NCBI RefSeq assembly: GCF_000688255.1
Contig: NZ_JHYS01000003.1
Location: forward strand, 186,001-250,000
Reading direction: 5' to 3'
From: Simplicispira psychrophila DSM 11588
GTDB taxonomy: Bacteria > Pseudomonadota > Gammaproteobacteria > Burkholderiales > Burkholderiaceae_C
Length of the DNA stretch: 64,000 bases
The notes below the pieces were generated by a model. It was not told the origin of the DNA. It worked only from the letters and a program-made list of their open reading frames with translations, and searched no databases. Below are positions 56,527-64,000 of this stretch, in pieces. The position numbers and the translations under genes are program-made. Positions within the stretch are counted from its first letter, which is position 1. Each line of letters opens with the position of its first letter.

Positions 56527-57153
56527 TCAAGCGCTGGCCGTGGTCGGGCCGATGGCGATTTTGATCAGGTCGGCGACGGTGTTGGCACCGAGCTTTTCCA
56601 TGATGTTGGCGCGGTGTGCTTCCACCGTCTTGATGCTGATGCCCAGGTCATCGGCGATCTGCTTGTTCAGACGCCCAGCGACGATGCGCTCCAGCACCTG
56701 CGCTTCGCGGCTGGTCAGTTTGGAGAGCAGGGCGTCGCGGCTGGCCGCTTGCTGGTGGCCGGTGAAGGCGTCGCGGGCGTGCTCCAGCATGCGTTCGACC
56801 AAACTGGTCAAGGCTTCTTCATTGAAGGGTTTCTGGATGAAATCCAGCGCACCTTTTTTCATGGTGTCCACCGCCATGGGTACATCACCGTGGCCGGTGA
56901 TGAAGACGATAGGCAGCGGCGATTTGCGCTCGATCAGGCGGTCTTGCAGCTCCAGGCCGGTCATGCCGCCCATGCGGATGTCCACAATCAGGCAGGCGAT
57001 TTCGCGTGGGTCGTAGCGCGCGAGAAAAGTTTCGGCCGAATCAAAGCATCGAACGCGGTAGTCTTTTCCCTCTAGCAACCATTGCAGCGAGTCGCGCACC
57101 GCCTCGTCGTCATCGACCACATACACAGTGCCTTTTTTCGGAATCAAGCTCAT
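56527..57153 (-). CDS. FixJ-type response regulator
   Basis: A 208-residue regulator. The receiver domain (about 8-122) has acidic residues VVDDDEAVRD and a phosphoacceptor Asp in CLIVDIRMGG. The C-terminal LuxR-type helix-turn-helix reads LTSREAQVLERIVAGRLNKQ, then IADDLGISIKTVEAHRANIM. Start is ATG 57153, overlapping the stop of the kinase gene in ATGA, so the two are translationally coupled. Target genes are unknown; aceE next door is a candidate. Confidence 0.94.
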   Translation of the reverse strand: MSLIPKKGTVYVVDDDEAVRDSLQWLLEGKDYRVRCFDSAETFLARYDPREIACLIVDIRMGGMTGLELQDRLIERKSPLPIVFITGHGDVPMAVDTMKKGALDFIQKPFNEEALTSLVERMLEHARDAFTGHQQAASRDALLSKLTSREAQVLERIVAGRLNKQIADDLGISIKTVEAHRANIMEKLGANTVADLIKIAIGPTTASA

Positions 57154-59711
57154 TCAACTATCCTTGGGATTGGTGCGATAGCTACTGAATTGGTAGCGTC
57201 ATTGTCAGGCGCAGCGAGCGGCAGCCAGAAAGAGAACCTGCAACCCGTGACCTCCAAACCATTGTAGAGGTTCTCTACATGGATTCTTCCTTGGTGGGAT
57301 TCGACAATGCTGCGGCACAGGTTCAGGCCCATGCCCATGCCTTCCTGCTTGGTCGAAAAGAAAGCTTCAAACAACCGCTCCAGCACATCCTGGGCCAGGC
57401 CCTGGCCGGTGTCGTGAACCGAAAATTCGATCACCTCTTGGCCTTCGATATTTTTCGGCACCACACGCAACTCGACGCACCGTCCCGCCAGCGGCCGCTG
57501 CGCTTGCACGATGGACTCGGCGCCGTTTTTCATCAGGTTGATCAGTACTTGCTCGATCAGGATGGAGTCCGCCATGATCGGCGGTAGGCGCGCGGCGACG
57601 TAATGCGTCAAGCGCACGTTGTGGCGGCGCAGTTCGATATCGGCCAGTTCGACAGCCTCGCCGACCATGGCGGCAGCGTCAGCCAGCTGGCGGTTGGGCG
57701 CGCTTTTCTTCACAAAGTCGCGGATGCGCTGAATGATCTGGCCGGCGCGCTGTGCCTGGTGGGCGGTTTTTTCAAGTGCCGTGAGCAGCGTTTCCTGCGT
57801 GATCTGCCCGCTGTGGATGCGCGAGACAATGCCGCTGCAATAGTTGTTGATGGCGGTCAGCGGCTGGTTCAGCTCATGCGCCACGCTGGACGCCATCTCG
57901 CCCATGGTGATCAGGCGGCTGACCGATTGCGCGCGCTCGGTTTGGCGCGCGGTTTGCTCTTCGGCGCGGCGGCGCGGGGTGATGTCGGTGGCAATCACCA
58001 TTTGCGCTAAACGGCCATCCACCCAGCTCAGATAGCGTGAGCGCACTTCCAGCCATTTGTCCAAATGCGGCAGGTAGATTTCGGCGTTTTCAGTGTGGGC
58101 ACTGGTCAGCGAGTCGGTCGGCAGGCCCATCAGGCCGTCTTCGTCCTGCGGGTGGTGCGGGCTGGTGGGTGTGACCGGTAACACACCGGCCTGGGCCACC
58201 AACTGCAGGTGGCCGTCGGTTTGCGAGCCAAACCACTGGCGGTAAAGCTTGTTGGCAAACAGCAGTTCTTGGCTGCCCAGTGGTGCCACCGAAACCGAGG
58301 CGTCCAGGGCTTCGAGGACGATGGTGAACCGCTCGTGTGAGGCCGAGAGTTGCTCACGGATACGGTTGGGCTCGGTGATGTCGGTCATCGAGGTCATCCA
58401 GCCAGTCTGTTGGCCGCGCGCGTCGATCAGCGGTGAAACATACAGCCGGGCATCAAACACGGTGCCGCTCTTGCGTCGCACGCGTACCTGAAAACCGCCC
58501 GGCGCGGTCTTGCCGTTGATTTCGTCGAACAGCCGCGCTTGCAGCGTCTCCATGTCCGATTCTGGCCAATACGGAAACGGTGCGGTCTGGCCGACCAACT
58601 CGGTATCGCTCCAGCCGGTCATCTGGCAAAAGGCGGCGTTGACGTAGGTGATGCGCCCTTGCAGATCGAGGGCGCGCATGCCGGTCAGCACCGAATTTTC
58701 CATCGCCCGGCGGAAGTTGGTTTCGGTGACCAGCGCCTGCTGGGCCTGCATGCGTCGGCGCGTGTGGCGCCAAGTAGCGATCAGCATCCAGACCGTCATG
58801 GTGCTCAGCACCACCACCAGCCAGAACAGGCCGCTGCCGACCACCCCCAGCGAGGTGCGGTAGGCCTGGGCGCGCAGCAGCAGGCCGTTACCCACCGGCG
58901 AGACCGGTACTTCGTAGGCGTTGGCGCGTGCGCTCAAGGGCAGCCACTGCGGCGCGCGGTGGTTGCGCGGCCCCAGTGGCGTGCCGGCCAGCACTTGGTG
59001 GTTGGCGTCCAACAGGGTGACGGCGTAGCGCGCCAGTACTTCAGTCGGCGTGCCGTAGCGCAGCAGGCTGTCGATAGAGTATTCGCCCAGCACCACGCCG
59101 CCAAATTTTCCCTGCACGTTCAGCGGCACCTGCAGTTGCAGCAGCGGTGCGGCGTCACCACTGCGGGCCACGGGTTGGGTGTAGATGGGTTGTTGCAGGT
59201 CGCGCGTGAGTTCAAATGTGCTGGCGGTTTCGTCTTTTTTCAGCACTTCGCCAACAACGCGGATCTGGCTGCTCGCCAGGGTCGGTGCGGCCTGGCTGGC
59301 ACGTACCCGGCCATGTCCATCGATCCAAGTGATGGCTTGCAGCTCTGGGTATTGGCTGATCAATGCCTCGGCGCGCCGGTTGAACTCTGCGCCTTCCAAG
59401 TCATGGTTGGACAAGTCGCGTGCAATGCGCATAAGCTGCTCCTGGCGTTCCAGCAGGCGCAGGCGCACACGCTGTTGGGCGTATTCGACATCGCGGCGCA
59501 ATGCTTCCTGTTCGCGCTCGCCTTCTTCCAGGCGTAAATACCAGAACGCTGCCACGATGACCGCCATGAAAAGTAGCACGGCTGCCAACGGTGCCAAGGC
59601 GGCAAAGCGGTCTTGGCGCATCGGCGAAAGACTGCGCCACCAGGCGCGCCAGCGCTGTGCCAGCGCTGCGCTACGGGGGAGTGGTAAAGCGGTAGAAATC
59701 AACGGTTGCAT
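57150..59711 (-). CDS. PAS-domain sensor histidine kinase (FixL-type)
   Basis: An 853-residue membrane kinase paired with the response regulator. Hydrophobic helices at about 37-62 (FAALAPLAAVLLFMAVIVAA) and 280-305 (VVGSGLFWLVVVLSTMTVW) flank a periplasmic sensor region. Two PAS domains follow (about 325-440 and 460-580), then HisKA with the phospho-acceptor His in SSVAHELNQPLTAINNYC (about 612) and an ATPase domain (about 720-840, MGMGLNLCRSIVESHQGRI). No heme ligand can be seen. The stimulus is unknown. Confidence 0.93.
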   Translation of the reverse strand: MQPLISTALPLPRSAALAQRWRAWWRSLSPMRQDRFAALAPLAAVLLFMAVIVAAFWYLRLEEGEREQEALRRDVEYAQQRVRLRLLERQEQLMRIARDLSNHDLEGAEFNRRAEALISQYPELQAITWIDGHGRVRASQAAPTLASSQIRVVGEVLKKDETASTFELTRDLQQPIYTQPVARSGDAAPLLQLQVPLNVQGKFGGVVLGEYSIDSLLRYGTPTEVLARYAVTLLDANHQVLAGTPLGPRNHRAPQWLPLSARANAYEVPVSPVGNGLLLRAQAYRTSLGVVGSGLFWLVVVLSTMTVWMLIATWRHTRRRMQAQQALVTETNFRRAMENSVLTGMRALDLQGRITYVNAAFCQMTGWSDTELVGQTAPFPYWPESDMETLQARLFDEINGKTAPGGFQVRVRRKSGTVFDARLYVSPLIDARGQQTGWMTSMTDITEPNRIREQLSASHERFTIVLEALDASVSVAPLGSQELLFANKLYRQWFGSQTDGHLQLVAQAGVLPVTPTSPHHPQDEDGLMGLPTDSLTSAHTENAEIYLPHLDKWLEVRSRYLSWVDGRLAQMVIATDITPRRRAEEQTARQTERAQSVSRLITMGEMASSVAHELNQPLTAINNYCSGIVSRIHSGQITQETLLTALEKTAHQAQRAGQIIQRIRDFVKKSAPNRQLADAAAMVGEAVELADIELRRHNVRLTHYVAARLPPIMADSILIEQVLINLMKNGAESIVQAQRPLAGRCVELRVVPKNIEGQEVIEFSVHDTGQGLAQDVLERLFEAFFSTKQEGMGMGLNLCRSIVESHQGRIHVENLYNGLEVTGCRFSFWLPLAAPDNDATNSVAIAPIPRIVE

Positions 59712-59772
59712 GATGCAAGTGTAGGTGGCGCAGTGATTTTTTCAGAGCTTGGTATATTGTGCAACTGCAGCA

Positions 59773-59820
59773 ATTTTTCATATTATAAAATCAAAAAGCA
59801 TAATTTGAAATTATGAAAAA
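59773..59820. promoter_or_regulatory. Palindromic operators upstream of aceE
   Basis: CATAATTTGAAATTATG (59799-59815) is a perfect 8-bp-arm palindrome, and TTTTCATATTATAAAA (59775-59790) is an imperfect one. They lie 60-100 bases upstream of the aceE ATG in an AT-rich gap, where a regulator such as a GntR or IclR type might bind. The protein is unknown. Confidence 0.5.
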
Positions 59821-59878
59821 TCTATGAGAAACTAGAGAGTAGACATTTCATTTAGGCCCTACCCCCAGGAGACAAGCC

Positions 59879-62617
59879 ATGTCAGCACAGCCCGATTTCC
59901 CCGCCGGCAACGGTGTTACCCATACGCAAGATACGGACAGCCAAGAGACCCGTGAATGGACGGACGCCCTGTCTGCCGTGATTGCACAAGAGGGGCCGGA
60001 ACGGGCCCACTTCTTGCTCGAACAGCTGTTGGAACATGCGCGTCAGAGCAGCCTCGACATGCCGTTCTCGGCCAACACTGGCTACGTCAATACGCTTGAC
60101 GTAGACCAAGAGGCCCGCTGCCCCGGCAACTTGGAACTGGAAGGGCGTCTGCGTGCTTACATGCGCTGGAACGCCATGGCCTTGGTGGTGCGCGCCAACC
60201 GCCACCACCCGCCTGAAGGTGGCGACCTGGGTGGCCACATTGGCTCGTTTGCCTCACTGGCGAATATGTTTGCCGCCGGTTTCAACCATTTCTGGCACGC
60301 CGAGAACAACGAACCCGGCAAAGAACATGGCGGCGACTGCCTGTATATCCAGGGCCACGTCTCGCCCGGCATTTATGCCCGCGCCTTCATGGAAGGGCGT
60401 TTGACCGAAGAGCAGCTAAACAACTTCCGCCAGGAAGTGGACGGTAAGGGTCTGTCGAGCTACCCGCACCCCAAGCTGATGCCCGACTTCTGGCAATTCC
60501 CCACGGTGTCGATGGGCCTGGGCCCGCTGATGGCGATTTACCAAGCGCGTTTTTTGAAGTACCTGCACGCGCGTGGCATTGCCAATACTGAAAACCGCAA
60601 AGTCTGGGTGTTCTTGGGCGACGGTGAGATGGACGAGGTCGAATCACGCGGCGCTATCGGCTTGGCCTCACGCGAGAAGCTGGACAACCTGATCTTTGTC
60701 ATCAACTGCAATCTGCAGCGCCTCGACGGCCCGGTGCGTGGCAACGGCAAGATCATCCAGGAGCTGGAAGGCGACTTCCGCGGCTCCGGCTGGAACGTCA
60801 TCAAGCTGATTTGGGGTGATCGCTGGGACGCGCTGCTGGCCAAGGACAAAGACGGCGCCTTGCGCAAAATCATGATGGAATGCAACGACGGCGATTACCA
60901 GTCGTTCAAGGCCAACGATGGCGCCTATGTGCGCAAACACTTCTTTGGCCGCGACCCGCGCACGCTGAAGATGGTGGAGCACATGAGCGACGACGAGATC
61001 TGGAACCTGCGCCGCGGTGGCCACGACTCGCAAAAGGTCTACGCCGCCTTCCACGCCGCCAACGAGACCCAAGGCCAGCCTACCGTGGTGCTGGTCAAGA
61101 CCGTCAAGGGCTTTGGCATGGGAAAAATTGGTGAGGGCAAAAATACCGTCCACCAGACTAAAAAATTGGGTGCCGAGGACATCCGTGCCTTCCGCGACCG
61201 CTTCAATATCCCGATTCCGGACAGCCAGATTGACAGCCTGCCGTTCTACAAGCCAGACGACGACACACCAGAAATGCGCTACCTGCACGAGCGGCGCGAG
61301 GCACTGGGCGGCTATTTGCCGCACCGCCGTGCCAAGGCCGACGAGCAGTTCACTATCCCGCCGCTGGATACTTTCAAAGCTGTGCTGGAAGCCACCACCG
61401 AAGGGCGTGAAATCTCGACGACGCAGGCCTATGTGCGCTTTTTGACGCAACTGCTGCGCGACAAGGAACTGGGCCCGCGCGTGGTGCCGATTCTGGTGGA
61501 CGAGGCGCGCACCTTTGGCATGGAAGGGCTGTTCCGCCAAATTGGTATTTACAACCCAGCAGGCCAGCAATACACCCCGGTCGATAAAGACCAGGTGATG
61601 TATTACAAGGAAGACAAAAAGGGCCAGATCCTGCAAGAAGGCATCAATGAAGCCGGCGGTCTGAGCAGCTGGATTGCGGCGGCCACCAGCTACAGCACCA
61701 GCAACCGGATCATGATTCCGTTCTACGTGTACTACTCGATGTTCGGCTTTCAGCGCGTGGGCGACCTGGCCTGGGCAGCGGGCGACATGCAGGCACGCGG
61801 CTTTTTGCTCGGCGGCACCTCCGGGCGCACCACTCTCAACGGTGAAGGGCTGCAGCACGAAGACGGCCACAGCCACATCCTGGCCAATACCATTCCCAAC
61901 TGCGTCACCTACGACCCGACCTTTGCCCACGAAGTCGGCGTGATACTGCACCACGGCCTGCAGCGCATGGTCGAGCGCCAAGAAAACGTCTACTACTACA
62001 TCACCCTGCTGAACGAAAACTACGCCATGCCCGGCCTGACGCTGGGCACCGAAGAGCAGATCATCAAGGGCATGTACCTGTGCCAGCCCGGTGCAGCCGA
62101 TGCGCCAGCGGACGCCCCACGCGTGCAACTGCTGGGTTCGGGCAGCATCCTGCGCGAATCGTTTGTAGCGCAAGAACTGCTGGCGGCTGACTGGGGCGTG
62201 CAGGCGGATGTCTGGAGCTGCCCCAGCTTTAACGAGCTGACGCGCGACGGCCAGGACGTCGAGCGCTGGAATCTGCTGCACCCGCTAGAAACCCCGCGCG
62301 TGCCGTTTGTCGCGCAGCAACTGGCCGACCATGCCGGCCCGGTGGTGACTTCCACCGACTACATGAAGGCTTACGGCGAGCAGATTCGATCCTTCCTGCC
62401 GGCCGGCCGCACGTACAAGGTGCTGGGCACCGACGGCTTTGGCCGCAGCGACTTCCGCCGCAAACTGCGCGAGCACTTCGAGATCGACCGCCACTACATC
62501 GTCGTCGCCGCCCTTAAGGCCTTGTCTGAAGAAGGCAAAGTGCCAGTGCAACTGGTGGCCGATGCGATTGCCAAATACGGCATCCAGACCGACCGCATTA
62601 ACCCGCTGCACGCTTGA
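59879..62617 (+). CDS. aceE: Pyruvate dehydrogenase E1 component
   Basis: A 912-residue thiamine diphosphate enzyme that decarboxylates pyruvate and passes the acetyl group to the E2 lipoyl domain. The length and single-chain layout match the homodimeric E1 type. The thiamine-binding motif is GDGEMDEVESRGAIGLAS, with NLIFVINCNLQRLDGPVRGN after it (about 250-295). It begins with an AGGAG ribosome site and is followed by aceF 29 bases later. Confidence 0.98.
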   Translation: MSAQPDFPAGNGVTHTQDTDSQETREWTDALSAVIAQEGPERAHFLLEQLLEHARQSSLDMPFSANTGYVNTLDVDQEARCPGNLELEGRLRAYMRWNAMALVVRANRHHPPEGGDLGGHIGSFASLANMFAAGFNHFWHAENNEPGKEHGGDCLYIQGHVSPGIYARAFMEGRLTEEQLNNFRQEVDGKGLSSYPHPKLMPDFWQFPTVSMGLGPLMAIYQARFLKYLHARGIANTENRKVWVFLGDGEMDEVESRGAIGLASREKLDNLIFVINCNLQRLDGPVRGNGKIIQELEGDFRGSGWNVIKLIWGDRWDALLAKDKDGALRKIMMECNDGDYQSFKANDGAYVRKHFFGRDPRTLKMVEHMSDDEIWNLRRGGHDSQKVYAAFHAANETQGQPTVVLVKTVKGFGMGKIGEGKNTVHQTKKLGAEDIRAFRDRFNIPIPDSQIDSLPFYKPDDDTPEMRYLHERREALGGYLPHRRAKADEQFTIPPLDTFKAVLEATTEGREISTTQAYVRFLTQLLRDKELGPRVVPILVDEARTFGMEGLFRQIGIYNPAGQQYTPVDKDQVMYYKEDKKGQILQEGINEAGGLSSWIAAATSYSTSNRIMIPFYVYYSMFGFQRVGDLAWAAGDMQARGFLLGGTSGRTTLNGEGLQHEDGHSHILANTIPNCVTYDPTFAHEVGVILHHGLQRMVERQENVYYYITLLNENYAMPGLTLGTEEQIIKGMYLCQPGAADAPADAPRVQLLGSGSILRESFVAQELLAADWGVQADVWSCPSFNELTRDGQDVERWNLLHPLETPRVPFVAQQLADHAGPVVTSTDYMKAYGEQIRSFLPAGRTYKVLGTDGFGRSDFRRKLREHFEIDRHYIVVAALKALSEEGKVPVQLVADAIAKYGIQTDRINPLHA

Positions 62618-62646
62618 GCGCGCCTACAGAATAGGGAGACAACACC

Positions 62647-64000
62647 ATGGCACTGATTGAAATAAAGGTTCCCGACATTGGCAGCACCGACGAGGTTTCG
62701 GTGATTGAAGTGTTGGTCAAGGTCGGCGACAGCATCAAGGCCGAACAATCGCTGATCACCGTCGAGTCCGACAAGGCCTCGATGGAGATCCCGTCCAGCC
62801 ACGCCGGCGTGGTGCAGGAGCTGCGCGTCCAGTTGGGCGACCAGGTCAAGGAGGGCAGCGTGGTGCTGGTGCTGCAAGCCGAAGGCGCTGCAGAATCGGC
62901 ACAAAATACAGCTCCAGCCCAATCTGTACCAGCGCCTTCAGCTATTAAAAATGAAGTGCCTGCGGCGCCACCAGCAGCGCCTGAAGCTGCCCCTGCAGCG
63001 GCCCCGGCCGCCGCCAGCGGCCCAATCGAACTGCGCGTGCCCGACATCGGTGACTTTAAGGACGTCTCCGTGATTGAAGTGCTGGTCAAAGCCGGCGATA
63101 CCGTCACGCTGGAGCAGTCACTGTTCACCATCGAGTCCGACAAGGCCTCGATGGAAATTCCTTCGCCCATGGCGGGTGTGATCCAGTCCTTGACGGTCAA
63201 GGTCGGTGACACCGTGAACATTGGTGATCTGGTCGGGCTGATTGAAGGCGTGGCTGCAGCTGCAGCACCGGTAGCAGCACCCGCTGCGGCGGCGATTCCA
63301 GCTCCTGCAGCTGCTCCTGCTGCAGCTGCGACGCCCACGGCAGCAGCAGCCAGCGCTGCACCGGCCACCACTGCTGTGCCGGCGCACAACCCGACAGCCG
63401 CCCCCACCGGCCAGTTGGCGCACGCTTCGCCCTCGGTGCGCAAATTTGCCCGTGAATTGGGCGTGCCGCTGACCGAAGTGCAGGGCAGTGGCCGCAAGGG
63501 CCGTATCACGCAGGAAGACGTGCAGTCGTTTACCCAATCGGTGATGCGCGGCACGTTGCAGACGGCAGCGCAACAGGCGGTGCAACCGAAAAGCGCAACA
63601 CCCGGTACGGGGACGGGCGCTGGCCTGGACTTGTTGCCCTGGCCCAAGGTCGATTTCGCCAAATTCGGTGCTATCGAACGCAAGGACCTGTCGCGCATCA
63701 AGAAAATCAGCGGCGCCAACCTGCACCGCAACTGGGTGATGATTCCGCACGTCACCAACAACGACGAAGCTGACATCACCGAGCTGGAGGCCTTCCGCGT
63801 CTCGACCAACAAGGACAACGAAAAGAGCGGCGCCAAGGTGACCATGCTGGCGTTTGTCATCAAAGCGGTGGTCGCAGCGCTGAAGAAATTCCCCGACTTC
63901 AACGCCAGCCTGGACGGCGATACGCTGGTCTATAAGCAGTATTTCAACATCGGTTTTGCTGCAGACACGCCCAACGGGCTGGTGGTGCCGGTGCTGAAAG
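62647..64000 (+). CDS. aceF: Pyruvate dehydrogenase E2 (dihydrolipoamide acetyltransferase), cut by the window end
   Basis: The frame runs open from ATG 62647 to the right edge, with 451 codons visible. Two lipoyl domains are present (about 1-75 and 118-195), each with the lipoylated Lys in ESDKASMEIPS. They are followed by an Ala/Pro-rich linker, a peripheral subunit-binding domain (ASPSVRKFARELGVPLTEVQ) and the start of the catalytic domain (RIKKISGANLHRNWVMIPHV). An in-frame interspersed repeat lies in the first linker. The C-terminal catalytic His motif is beyond the window. Confidence 0.97.
   Translation, partial: MALIEIKVPDIGSTDEVSVIEVLVKVGDSIKAEQSLITVESDKASMEIPSSHAGVVQELRVQLGDQVKEGSVVLVLQAEGAAESAQNTAPAQSVPAPSAIKNEVPAAPPAAPEAAPAAAPAAASGPIELRVPDIGDFKDVSVIEVLVKAGDTVTLEQSLFTIESDKASMEIPSPMAGVIQSLTVKVGDTVNIGDLVGLIEGVAAAAAPVAAPAAAAIPAPAAAPAAAATPTAAAASAAPATTAVPAHNPTAAPTGQLAHASPSVRKFARELGVPLTEVQGSGRKGRITQEDVQSFTQSVMRGTLQTAAQQAVQPKSATPGTGTGAGLDLLPWPKVDFAKFGAIERKDLSRIKKISGANLHRNWVMIPHVTNNDEADITELEAFRVSTNKDNEKSGAKVTMLAFVIKAVVAALKKFPDFNASLDGDTLVYKQYFNIGFAADTPNGLVVPVLK
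62904..62952. repeat. Interspersed palindromic element, in-frame copy in aceF linker
   Basis: AAAATACAGCTCCAGCCC, then CAGCGCCTTCAGCTATTAAA, a diverged copy read in frame as QNTAPAQSVPAPSAIKNEV within the flexible linker between the two lipoyl domains. Confidence 0.6.

Noticed and set aside
60668-62281. 537-codon minus-strand open frame antisense to aceE
   Set aside because: aceE is unambiguous; the reverse frame shows no domain pattern and no ribosome site.

Overview
The window looks like chromosomal DNA of a Comamonadaceae-type betaproteobacterium (order Burkholderiales; Rhodoferax, Polaromonas or Acidovorax relatives fit best). The reasons are the exbB-exbD-lpxK-Trm112-kdsB-adk gene order, the aceE-aceF pyruvate dehydrogenase pair, a high-GC housekeeping backbone, and many copies of a short palindromic interspersed element (core halves AGCTTCTAGCGC and GGGCTAGAGGCT). 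Genus assignment is inference. No rRNA, tRNA, CRISPR array or complete insertion sequence was seen.

Layout. 0-19 kb is mostly backbone: lexA with a candidate SOS box, an asparaginase, the lipid A/KDO and ExbBD operon, xseA, sodB, DUF192, a Lys/His-rich secreted peptide, two unrelated isocitrate dehydrogenases in tandem (monomeric, then dimeric), a patatin-like hydrolase, and a valine-catabolism cluster (mmsA, acyl-CoA dehydrogenase, mmsB) with a divergent LysR regulator. 19.4-28.3 kb is an accessory island: an AT-rich surface protein broken by an A7 frameshift, a truncated ribbon-helix-helix antitoxin between duplicated repeat blocks, a zeta-like toxin with a ParD-like antitoxin, hipBA with a frameshifted hipA and strong operator palindromes, and an AT-rich MBOAT acyltransferase/SGNH-like cassette bracketed by two copies of a DUF3309 gene with its upstream region.

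28.6-39.6 kb holds DUF2789 and VanZ-like genes, a marR-nodT-emrA-emrB multidrug efflux operon, a PAS-GAF-GGDEF diguanylate cyclase, and an envelope cluster (L,D-transpeptidase-like protein, glycine-zipper stress protein, and two related secreted proteins that share a TVGVTPQD motif). 39.9-64 kb is backbone again: smc-zipA-ligA, a soluble double-sensor CheW protein, a DUF883/YqjE/YqjK-like membrane operon, pyrD and rpiA, a DUF4124/glutaredoxin-like secreted protein, an M3 oligopeptidase, folD, a FixL/FixJ-type two-component pair, aceE, and aceF running off the right edge.

The most unusual feature is the palindromic interspersed element. It lies between genes and also in frame inside at least five conserved genes (asparaginase, lpxK, xseA, ligA, aceF), where it encodes extra residues in linkers or loops. 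Other leads are the two homopolymer frameshifts, the paralogous TVGVTPQD secreted proteins, and the bracketed acyltransferase cassette.
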